Below are positions 1 through 6,989 of a DNA stretch of 8,278 bases, one piece after another. Position 1 is the stretch's first letter; each line of letters begins with the position of its first letter. Both the position numbers and the translations under genes were made by a program. Under the pieces are notes generated by a model. It was not told where the DNA came from and ran no database searches. It was given only the letters and a program-made list of their open reading frames with translations. This DNA is from Fidelibacterota bacterium (lineage in GTDB: Bacteria > Fidelibacterota > UBA2242 > B5-G15): assembly GCA_003645825.1 (NCBI GenBank), contig QNCQ01000069.1, forward strand, positions 1-8,278, in the 5' to 3' direction.

Positions 1-777
1 ATAATACTGAATGAAGTGAAGGAAATCAAGTTAAAAAAGGTGTTTGCAGCCACCATGGTTTGTTATTTTGGGAACAATGTCTTTCCGTTCAGGTTTGGGG
101 AGGTGCTGAGATCGCTTGTTTTGGGTAATTCTGAGAAAGTATCTTCTGTATCGATATTTGGAACTGTGATTATGGAGAGGATACTTGACACTTTGGTGTT
201 TGTAATAGTTTTGGGGATATCCCTGCTTGTTGTGAAGGATTTGCCTTCTTGGGTAAATGAAGCGGGAGTTTTAGTTCTCTTATCAGTTGTAATTTTTCTG
301 GTTTTGAGCTATATTTATTTGTTTATGAACAAAAGGAACTATACTAGATTAATTCTTATGCTTGACAGAAAGGAGACTGGGATACGGAAGAAAATAAAGA
401 GTTTACTGGTAGGGTTGAATTCTCTTGCTGGTGTAAAGGATAAAGCAGGGCTTGTTTTTTATTCGTTTTTGGTTTGGTTTATCAGTATAGTTATGATTTA
501 TGTGGTGGGACTTTCATATAATCTTCATATGGGCTTGGAGGAGATTATTTTATTGTTTTTTACGACGTCTCTTGTTATATCAATACCTTCAGCACCCGGG
601 TATATAGGTACCTTTCATGCAGGAGTGATTAGCCTGATGTTATACCTTGGTTATGGAAGAGATGTTGCTCAAGGATTTTCAATTATACTTCATGGTGTGG
701 GGTTTGTCACACTTACATTATCTGGTTTGTTTTACTTTTTGAGGATGAATGTAAAGATTCCATTGAAGAGCTCTTGA
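1..777 (+). CDS. Flippase-like membrane protein, LPG-synthase-TM/UPF0104 family (5' end missing)
   Basis: This is the C-terminal part of a multi-pass inner-membrane protein. The frame is open from base 1 with no stop, so the true start lies upstream; the GTG at 16 has no ribosome site and falls inside conserved sequence. The family signature is visible counting from codon 16: an early helix followed by FPFRFGEVLR (residues 23-32, with Arg26, Gly28 and Glu29), then an ERxxD segment (54-58), and near the end PSAPGYIGTFHAG (191-203), the usual proline/glycine motif. About six hydrophobic segments remain, separated by a basic loop near 105-130. Relatives include the membrane half of lysylphosphatidylglycerol synthase and AglD/YbhN-like proteins, often found beside glycosyltransferases. 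The substrate cannot be read from the sequence; a role in lipid or lipid-linked sugar handling for the adjacent polysaccharide is inference. The next gene starts 10 bp downstream, so the two are probably cotranscribed. Confidence 0.85.
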   Translation: MILNEVKEIKLKKVFAATMVCYFGNNVFPFRFGEVLRSLVLGNSEKVSSVSIFGTVIMERILDTLVFVIVLGISLLVVKDLPSWVNEAGVLVLLSVVIFLVLSYIYLFMNKRNYTRLILMLDRKETGIRKKIKSLLVGLNSLAGVKDKAGLVFYSFLVWFISIVMIYVVGLSYNLHMGLEEIILLFFTTSLVISIPSAPGYIGTFHAGVISLMLYLGYGRDVAQGFSIILHGVGFVTLTLSGLFYFLRMNVKIPLKSS

Positions 778-787
778 AGGGGATGAT

Positions 788-3157
788 ATGAACAACAATG
801 GGATGAACCTAAGAACTCAAGGTGATTTTGAAGAGAAAGAGGTAAATCTTCAGGATTATCTGAGAGTTTTGTATAAAAATAGGTGGTTGATTATTTCTAT
901 CGTATTGATTGTGCTTGCTTCCACTGTTTATTTTACTTTTACAGCCCCCCCTAAATATGAAGCAAGAGCACTTGTGATGCTTGTTTCTACTCCAGGACAG
1001 GCAAGCCTTTTTACCTCTCCTTTCATGCCGAGTCAGTATCTTAAAGTAAATAATGAGGTGGAAGTTTTAAAGAGTTTTGCCCTTGGGAGAAGGGTAATTA
1101 AGTCTCTAAAGGAATCGCCGTATGCGGATAGTCTATATATTCTCGGTACAAGAGAGTATGAGAAGAGGGGGTTAAATATTTCCGGTGCTATCGGGGGAAT
1201 TAAGGATTTTCTAAAGGGACTATTTGCAGGAAAACCTGTTGAGCCGGCTGTTGATACTCTTGACAGGGAACTTGTGAAAGAACTCCATGAATCTATGAAA
1301 GTGGAGCCTATAAGGGAAACGGAGGCAATAAGGATTATAGTTTACTCTGTCGATCCCTTCGAAGCTGCGCTCATAGCTAATACGATTGCTCAGGAATACT
1401 ATGAAATGGATCTTGAGTTTAACAGAAGTGAAGTTGTAGAAACCAAAAATTTTCTTGAGGAGCAATTAAAGAAAATAGAGCAGGATCTGGCGAAAGCAGA
1501 GGAAAAGTTAAAGGAATTTCAGGAAAAAGAAGGGGTTTTTGCTCTTGATGAAGCGGCGAAGACTTTAATAGATCAGTTGACGACATTTGAGGCAGAGTAC
1601 TATACAACTGTTGCGAATCTTAAGGTTTTGAAAGGCAAATTAAAAAATCAGCAGAAGCTCCTTAATGAGAGGGAAAAATGGATTGTTCAGGAAGCGATGA
1701 ACATTTCCAATCCTCTGATAGAGCAGTTGAAAGCGGCGATTGCTGAGGTTGAAGCAGAAAAGGTAAAAGCTATAACGGTACACGGTTATGAGCCCGATAG
1801 TGAGGCATTGAAAGAATATGATCGAAGAATAAACCAGCTTAAAGAGAAATTGGTTATTGAAGCGCAGAAAATGACCAATCTTGGTTTAACTCCTGAGGAC
1901 CAATCCAAGATATCAATGGATCTTTTAAAGGATGTGCTTTTCAATCAAGTTGCTGTTATAGAGTTAGAAACGAAGGCAAATGAATACAAGAAGCTGGTTG
2001 AAAAATATACCAAGGAATTTAACAGTTTGCCTGCCAAGAGTTTGAAATATGCTCGCCTTGATAGAGAAAGGCAGGTAAATGATAAGCTCTATATGTTGCT
2101 TAAGACGAAATATCAGGAGTCAAGGATTTCTGAAGCAAGTAAGATGAGTAATGTCAGGATTGTAGATCCGGCTATCCCTCCTGAGGAACCGGTGAAGCCT
2201 AATAAAAGGCTGAATCTGATACTTGGGCTGCTTGTTGGATTGTTTCTGGGAGTAGGGATTGCATTTGTTAGAGAGTATTTTGATAGGTCTGTAAAGACCG
2301 CTGAGGAGTTACAGTCGTATGGATTGTCGGCGGTGGCAATAGTTCCTGAGATTGATGTTAAGACTGCTCTTGAGAGATTTCAGAAGATCAGCAGGGATCC
2401 TGAGTCTGAAGAACCGCTTAAGGCAAGGCTGGTAACTCATTACGATCCAAAATCATCTGTCGCTGAGGCGTACAGGACACTGAGAACCAATATCCAGTTT
2501 TCAAGCCCTGATAAGCCTATTAAAACTCTTGTAATATCAAGTGCAGGTCCAGGAGAAGGTAAGTCAACTACGGTGGCCAATCTGGCCATAACCTTTGCCA
2601 ATCTTGGGAAAAAGACTGTTCTCATAGATGCCGATTTGAGGAAGCCAATATTACATAAAGTATTTGATATGCAGAGAGATCCGGGGCTTACTCACGCGAT
2701 AATAGGTAGTCATGCTATTGATGATGTGGTGAAGAAGACGGAGATAGATAATTTATCAATTATCACTTGTGGAGAGATACCTCCTAATCCTTCAGAATTA
2801 CTTGCTTCTTATAAGTTATCTTCTATCCTTGGTGAGCTCAGAGAGAAATATGATGTGGTTCTTTTTGATTCTCCTCCTGTTATAGCTGTTACAGATGCTA
2901 CCATTCTTTCTACAGTAACTGATGGAATATTGCTTGTGGTCAGAGCTAATAAAACCGATGCGCGAGCCCTTCAGAGGGCAGTGGAATTACTATCTCATGT
3001 GAAATGTAATGTTCTGGGAGCTGTGCTTAACGGGGTGAGTGTATCTGGTGGATATGGGTCATACTACTATTACTACCATTACTACTATTACTATGGAGAT
3101 GGTCACAGGAAGAAGAAGCGGGCCAAAAGAAAAAAGAGAGAAACGAGGGCATATTAG
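788..3157 (+). CDS. Wzc-type polysaccharide co-polymerase with cytoplasmic BY-kinase
   Basis: This inner-membrane protein controls polysaccharide chain length and export and autophosphorylates on C-terminal tyrosines. The N-terminal Wzz domain has TM1 at about residues 33-51. A long periplasmic region follows, strongly predicted as coiled coil at about 210-300 and again in 310-435, and then a proline-rich segment (461-472) and TM2 at about 476-494. The cytoplasmic kinase has an ExxRxxR oligomerisation motif (Glu560, Arg563, Arg566), Walker A GPGEGKST (587-594), Walker A' LIDADLRKP (612-620), PPNPSELL (665-672) and Walker B VLFDSPP (691-697). Eleven tyrosines lie in 756-769, followed by a very basic tail (774-784) and a final Tyr789. 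At 789 aa it is a full-length fused form, as in Gram-negative bacteria. The ATG is preceded by an AGGGG ribosome site (778-782). All kinase motifs are intact, so it should be active; its phosphatase partner is not in the window. Confidence 0.95.
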   Translation: MNNNGMNLRTQGDFEEKEVNLQDYLRVLYKNRWLIISIVLIVLASTVYFTFTAPPKYEARALVMLVSTPGQASLFTSPFMPSQYLKVNNEVEVLKSFALGRRVIKSLKESPYADSLYILGTREYEKRGLNISGAIGGIKDFLKGLFAGKPVEPAVDTLDRELVKELHESMKVEPIRETEAIRIIVYSVDPFEAALIANTIAQEYYEMDLEFNRSEVVETKNFLEEQLKKIEQDLAKAEEKLKEFQEKEGVFALDEAAKTLIDQLTTFEAEYYTTVANLKVLKGKLKNQQKLLNEREKWIVQEAMNISNPLIEQLKAAIAEVEAEKVKAITVHGYEPDSEALKEYDRRINQLKEKLVIEAQKMTNLGLTPEDQSKISMDLLKDVLFNQVAVIELETKANEYKKLVEKYTKEFNSLPAKSLKYARLDRERQVNDKLYMLLKTKYQESRISEASKMSNVRIVDPAIPPEEPVKPNKRLNLILGLLVGLFLGVGIAFVREYFDRSVKTAEELQSYGLSAVAIVPEIDVKTALERFQKISRDPESEEPLKARLVTHYDPKSSVAEAYRTLRTNIQFSSPDKPIKTLVISSAGPGEGKSTTVANLAITFANLGKKTVLIDADLRKPILHKVFDMQRDPGLTHAIIGSHAIDDVVKKTEIDNLSIITCGEIPPNPSELLASYKLSSILGELREKYDVVLFDSPPVIAVTDATILSTVTDGILLVVRANKTDARALQRAVELLSHVKCNVLGAVLNGVSVSGGYGSYYYYYHYYYYYGDGHRKKKRAKRKKRETRAY
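3062..3094 (+). repeat. Near-tandem TAC/TAT codon repeat encoding the kinase tyrosine cluster
   Basis: Ten tyrosine codons and one histidine codon lie in a row. The pattern is an 18-base unit (five Tyr codons ending in CAT at 3062-3079) that is almost copied at 3080-3094. The five-codon tyrosine portions differ only at the last base, TAC against TAT. It is coding sequence inside the BY-kinase gene. The low complexity makes it a plausible site for slippage or for in-frame gain and loss of tyrosines; any such variation is inference. Confidence 0.8.
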
Positions 3158-3159
3158 TT

Positions 3160-3187
3160 AAATCCGTTTTTGCCCGGGTTTTGTTAT
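3160..3187 (+). terminator. Possible weak intrinsic terminator after the BY-kinase gene
   Basis: Three bases after the kinase stop codon, AAATCCG (3160-3166) can pair with CGGGTTT (3175-3181). This makes a 7-bp stem with one G-T wobble and an 8-base loop. It is followed by a short T-rich run (TTTTGTT, partly in the stem). Only three pairs are G-C and the tail is interrupted, so it would be weak or leaky. Its location at the change from export genes to sulfate genes supports it; no folding calculation was possible. Confidence 0.35.
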
Positions 3188-3236
3188 AACTTTTTAAGGG
3201 AAGTTACAAATAGATTTGATAGCAAGCTGTTATAGA
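3182..3236 (+). promoter_or_regulatory. Candidate extended -10 promoter(s) ahead of sat/cysC
   Basis: Two matches to the extended -10 pattern TGnTATAAT lie in the gap before the PAPS synthase gene: TGTTATAAC at 3182-3190 and TGTTATAGA at 3228-3236. The first matches five of six core bases and would leave a leader of about 60 bases. The second would place the transcript start almost on the ribosome site, so it is less likely. Neither has a good -35 hexamer at normal spacing. AT-rich DNA throws up such matches by chance, so this is only a suggestion. Confidence 0.25.
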
Positions 3237-3256
3237 AAATTCAATGGAGGGGTTCG

Positions 3257-5119
3257 ATGTCGTTACCGGAGCCACATGGAGGTTGTGGGCTTATTAACAG
3301 GTTTCTACCAGATACCGAGAAAGATTATATCCTGAGGAACAGAGGGGACTTTAAGGTTTACAGGATTTCGGAAGCGGATGTTTCTGTATTTTATCGAATT
3401 GCTGATGGGGTTCTGTCTCCTCTGGAGGGGCCCATGGTGTCTGAGGAGTTTGATAGGGTTCTGGAGGAGGAGGTTATAATAAGAAGTGGTGAAAAGTATG
3501 CCTGGACAATACCCATATCTTTTCCTGTGCATAGAAAGGATGCTGACAATTTTGTAGACGGAGAGACCGTGCTTGTGGAAACAGATGATGGAGAGCTTCT
3601 TGGACTTTTGAACATTGAGGATATATTCTATTTTGATAAGAAGAGATATAACACAATTGTATACGGCACTGAGAGAGAAGACCACCCGGGTGCTAGGATT
3701 TTTAATGAGGATGATAGAGATTATCTAATAGGTGGTAAGATATGGGCTTTTCATAGAAAAAAGCTTACCGGATATGACAGGTACCTTATGCCACCCGTGG
3801 AAACCAGAAACCTGTTCGCAAAAAGAGGATGGGAACGTATAGTAGCGTTTCAGACGAGAAACGCTCTTCACAGAGCTCATGAATATACAATTGTCTATGC
3901 GCTTGAGAGGCTCTCGCGCGAAGGTTTTTTTGTTGGTGCCGCTCTTAATCCTCTTGTTGGTGCAACGAAAAAGGATGATGTTCCAGCCGATGTAAGAATG
4001 AAAACATATGTTGTATTGCTGGAGAAAAACTTGCTAGGATATGGAGATAGAGATGAGAGTTTGTGGAGGGAAATCGGATGTGAGTTGGTTGAGAGGGTTG
4101 TTCTGATAGCTATGGATATGAAGATGTTCTACGCCGGTCCAAAAGAAGCTATAATGCATGCAATTTATAGGCAGAATTATGGCTTTACAGATATTATAAT
4201 AGGCAGGAAACATGCAGATGCTCCATTTGATGATGGAACGCCTATCTGGGGCGATTTTGAGGCACAGGAAAAGTTTGAGAAGCTCAAGGGAAAACTGGAG
4301 ATAAAACCTTTTAAGGTTGGATATGCTGCTTATTTTAAGGAACTCGGGAGAGTTGGCCTTGTAGATGAATACAAAGATGAAGGGTATACCGTAATTTCGA
4401 TATCGGGGAAGGAATTAAGAAGAAAATTACAATCTGGGGAAGAGGTGGATGAGAGAGTAATGAGAAAACCTATAGCAGATATACTGAGGGATTATTATAG
4501 AAAGAAGAAGATAAACGAAGAAAAAGTTCTTATCTGGCATGACACGAAAATAACCAAGGTGGACAGAGAAAAAAGAAATGGGCATAAAGGAGTGGTTGTA
4601 TGGTTGACAGGCCTTTCTGGTAGTGGAAAGTCTACAATTGCTACGGAATTGCAGAGGAAGTTATTTGAAATGGGTTGTAATGTGTACATCCTGGATGGTG
4701 ATAACATCAGGCATGGCCTGAATAAAGATCTTGGATTTTCGCCTGAGGATAGAGAGGAAAATATACGAAGGATTGGTGAGGTTGCGAAACTGTTTGCCGA
4801 CGCTGGTTTTATAGCCATTACTTCGTTTATTTCTCCTTACAAGAAGGATAGGGAAAGAGCGCGGAAGCTTCTGGAGGATGGAGAGTTTATCGAGATTTAT
4901 GTTAAGGCTCCGCTTGAGGTGTGTGAAAAGAGAGACCCAAAGGGGCTTTATAAAAAAGCTCGGAGGGGGGAAATAAAGGAATTTACAGGTATTTCGGCTC
5001 CATATGAGGAACCTGAGAACCCGGAGATAATTCTGGAAACTGATAAACTTTCAGTAGAAGAGTCTGTGGATACCATAATTAAATATCTTGAAAACAGTGG
5101 GATTATAAATTTTGATTAG
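3257..5119 (+). CDS. sat/cysC: Bifunctional sulfate adenylyltransferase / adenylylsulfate kinase (PAPS synthase)
   Basis: It catalyses both steps of sulfate activation in the cytoplasm: ATP plus sulfate to APS, then APS to PAPS. Residues 1 to about 175 form the PUA-like N-terminal domain, opening with the family-typical EPHGG. The ATP sulfurylase domain (about 176-412) carries QTRNALHRAHE (199-209, with the two active-site histidines), KKDDVPADVRM (238-248), YAGPKEAIMHA (292-302) and GRKHADAP (316-323). The APS kinase domain (about 443-612) has the P-loop GLSGSGKST (452-460), DGDNIRHGLN (480-489), FISPY (524-528) with Ser526 at the usual phosphoserine position, and DPKGLYKKARRGE (560-572). 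Both halves look catalytically intact, unlike the regulatory kinase-like tail of fungal ATP sulfurylase. GGAGGGG (3246-3252), four bases from the ATG, fixes the start. The permease gene follows in the same frame after only nine bases. In this locus PAPS may feed a glycan sulfotransferase, although ordinary sulfur assimilation is possible. Confidence 0.97.
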   Translation: MSLPEPHGGCGLINRFLPDTEKDYILRNRGDFKVYRISEADVSVFYRIADGVLSPLEGPMVSEEFDRVLEEEVIIRSGEKYAWTIPISFPVHRKDADNFVDGETVLVETDDGELLGLLNIEDIFYFDKKRYNTIVYGTEREDHPGARIFNEDDRDYLIGGKIWAFHRKKLTGYDRYLMPPVETRNLFAKRGWERIVAFQTRNALHRAHEYTIVYALERLSREGFFVGAALNPLVGATKKDDVPADVRMKTYVVLLEKNLLGYGDRDESLWREIGCELVERVVLIAMDMKMFYAGPKEAIMHAIYRQNYGFTDIIIGRKHADAPFDDGTPIWGDFEAQEKFEKLKGKLEIKPFKVGYAAYFKELGRVGLVDEYKDEGYTVISISGKELRRKLQSGEEVDERVMRKPIADILRDYYRKKKINEEKVLIWHDTKITKVDREKRNGHKGVVVWLTGLSGSGKSTIATELQRKLFEMGCNVYILDGDNIRHGLNKDLGFSPEDREENIRRIGEVAKLFADAGFIAITSFISPYKKDRERARKLLEDGEFIEIYVKAPLEVCEKRDPKGLYKKARRGEIKEFTGISAPYEEPENPEIILETDKLSVEESVDTIIKYLENSGIINFD

Positions 5120-5128
5120 ATTGTTGTC

Positions 5129-6904
5129 ATGAGTTTTGGATTGATTTATACAGGCGTTGTTCTGGTTTTGATGACACTGGCGTTGGTAAAGGAGTTTGTA
5201 AAACCGGCTTTCGTTGTTTTTTCTGCTTTAATTCTGCTTACGCTTGGTGGAGTAATAGATCTGCAAGAAGCATTTTCAGGGTTTTCCAATTCGGGGATGT
5301 TGACGGTTGCTATTCTGTACGTTGTGAGTGCTTCTTTACAGAGCTCGGAAATTATGGAGGGGCTTGTATCTTTTTTTCTGAGAGGCAGCAGAAAACAGAG
5401 TGCACTGTCGTATCTGAAGCTTATGTTTCCTATTTCTTTTGTATCTGCCTTTGTCAATAATACGCCGGTGGTAGCGGCTCTTGTTCCGATTGTAAAGAAA
5501 TGGGCTCGTTTGAATGGAATAGCCCCATCGAAGTTACTGATACCTGTTTCTTATGCAGCTATACTTGGTGGAATATGTACCCTTATTGGGACGAGCACAA
5601 ACCTGGTAGTCCATGGCATGATGATTCAGAAGGGTATGGAAGGGTTCGGATTTTTTGAAATAACCAAACTGGGGCTTCCGGTTGCTGTTTTCGGCATACT
5701 GCTTATGAGTTTTTTAGGAGCGAAGCTTCTTCCTGATAGAAGGGACATTATACAGGAGCTTGGAGAAAATACCCGTGAGTTTGTGGCGGAGATGAAAGTT
5801 ACCAGGGAATATCCTTACATTGGCAAAACTATAACCCAGGCTGGTTTAAGGCATTTGAAAGGACTGTTCCTTTTTCAGGTAGAAAGAGCTGGTGAGATCA
5901 TAGCACCTGTATCACCTGATGAGAGAATTTTAGTGGGTGATAGATTGTTTTTCACAGGGTTGCCGGAAACCATTGTGGAATTGCAACGGGTGCCCGGTCT
6001 GGAGGTTGTTAAGGACTCAGAATTTGATCTGTCTAATTATGATTCTGATAGAGTTAAATTATACGAGGCTGTGGTGTCGAGTTCATCGGGTCTTGTTGGC
6101 AAGAATGTCAGGGAGAGTAACTTCAGGAAAGTATATGATGCAGTAATTCTTGCAATTCATAGAAGTGGTGAGAGGGTTAGGAAAAAAGTTGGGGATATAG
6201 TTATAAAACCCGGGGATACACTTCTGCTTCTGGCTAAGGATGGGTTTGACAAAAAGTGGTATAACAGAAGCGATTTTTCACTTGTTTCTAAAAGCGTTGA
6301 AGTTTACTCAAAGCCAAGATGGAAAACTATCCTTGCGATAGCTATATTTGCAGCAATGATTGTGGTTGCAACGTTGAAAATTTTGCCTATACTTTTAGCA
6401 GCGGCACTCGCGGCAATTTTAATGGTGGTTTTGGGCATAGTAAGCCCTGAAAAGGCACGGGATTCAATTGATTTGAATGTTCTCCTTGTAATAGCATGTT
6501 CTTTCGGAATAGGTAGAGCAGTAGAAAACTCCGGGCTAGCGGGAATTATTGCGAAGGGAGTTATTGGGGGGCTGAGTATGTTTGGGACTGTTGGGATATT
6601 GGCTGGGATCTATTTTCTTGCAAGCGTTTATACTGAATTGATTACAAATAATGCTGCAGCAGCAATAATGTTCCCTGTGGCTTACTCAGCTGCTACTTTT
6701 TCGGGAGTGGATCCCAGGCCTTTTATGCTCGTACTTGCTATTGGAGCGTCAGCAAGCTTTGCTACTCCGATTGGATATCAGACAAACTTGATAGTTTATG
6801 GGCCCGGTGGATATAAATTTAAAGATTTTTTAAAAAGTGGGATTATAATGAATGTCTCTGTTGGGATTTTTGTTGTGGTGATAGCAACGCTGATGTTTTA
6901 CTAG
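5129..6904 (+). CDS. SLC13 (DASS)-type permease with two RCK_C/TrkA-C domains, probable sulfate transporter
   Basis: This is an inner-membrane anion transporter of the SLC13/CitT-like group. Two hydrophobic halves (about residues 1-202 and 395-591) flank a soluble centre. That centre holds two RCK_C (TrkA-C) domains, at about 215-295 and 303-380, each ending in the typical GDxLxxxG/GDTLLLL element. The paired substrate-site motifs are visible: NNTPVVAALVP (110-120) with GTSTNLV (154-160) in the first half, and TNNAAAAIMFP (506-516) with TPIGYQTNLIVYG (546-558) in the second. This architecture matches the SAC1/SLT-like sulfate permeases of algae and cyanobacteria. Sulfate is assigned from that architecture and from the PAPS synthase gene directly upstream; dicarboxylate or another oxyanion cannot be excluded. 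No Shine-Dalgarno sequence precedes the ATG, so translation probably depends on ribosomes finishing sat/cysC. The RCK_C domains suggest control by a bound small ligand. Confidence 0.9.
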   Translation: MSFGLIYTGVVLVLMTLALVKEFVKPAFVVFSALILLTLGGVIDLQEAFSGFSNSGMLTVAILYVVSASLQSSEIMEGLVSFFLRGSRKQSALSYLKLMFPISFVSAFVNNTPVVAALVPIVKKWARLNGIAPSKLLIPVSYAAILGGICTLIGTSTNLVVHGMMIQKGMEGFGFFEITKLGLPVAVFGILLMSFLGAKLLPDRRDIIQELGENTREFVAEMKVTREYPYIGKTITQAGLRHLKGLFLFQVERAGEIIAPVSPDERILVGDRLFFTGLPETIVELQRVPGLEVVKDSEFDLSNYDSDRVKLYEAVVSSSSGLVGKNVRESNFRKVYDAVILAIHRSGERVRKKVGDIVIKPGDTLLLLAKDGFDKKWYNRSDFSLVSKSVEVYSKPRWKTILAIAIFAAMIVVATLKILPILLAAALAAILMVVLGIVSPEKARDSIDLNVLLVIACSFGIGRAVENSGLAGIIAKGVIGGLSMFGTVGILAGIYFLASVYTELITNNAAAAIMFPVAYSAATFSGVDPRPFMLVLAIGASASFATPIGYQTNLIVYGPGGYKFKDFLKSGIIMNVSVGIFVVVIATLMFY

Positions 6905-6978
6905 ACGGAGATGGAAATAAGCACCGGGAGATGTGGTGTGTTTTTTGAGGGTCGTAAATTGTGTGGCAGGAGTTCGGA

Positions 6979-6985
6979 AAGGAGG
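6979..6985 (+). promoter_or_regulatory. Ribosome binding site that fixes the aminotransferase start
   Basis: AAGGAGG lies four bases before the GTG at 6990. The longer open frame starting at GTG 6933 has no properly spaced ribosome site and would add 19 residues that do not look like this family, whereas the shorter form begins KVPLLDL as homologues do. Confidence 0.8.
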
Positions 6986-6989
6986 AAAA

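Noticed and set aside
3305..3685. 126-codon reverse-strand open frame, with smaller ones overlapping it
   Set aside because: It is antisense to the N-terminal domain of Sat, with low-complexity composition and no family resemblance. It is a by-product of the AT-rich codon use.
5937..6146. 69-codon plus-strand frame inside the permease gene
   Set aside because: It is out of frame within the RCK_C region, and its Cys/Trp-rich peptide is typical of shadow frames.
5099..6848. Shared 13-base word AGTGGGATTATAA near the end of sat/cysC (about 5096) and near the end of the permease gene (about 6836)
   Set aside because: It encodes similar short Ser-Gly-Ile-Ile stretches in unrelated proteins, there are no flanking repeats, and it is most likely chance in AT-rich DNA.
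6921..6946. GCACC...GGTGT hairpin followed by six T, possible terminator after the permease gene
   Set aside because: The stem is only five pairs, one a wobble, with a 9-base loop. It is too weak to call, though it could slow transcription slightly.
6933..6989. 19-residue N-terminal extension of the aminotransferase
   Set aside because: The GTG at 6933 lacks a spaced ribosome site and the added residues do not resemble the family. The AAGGAGG site points to GTG 6990.
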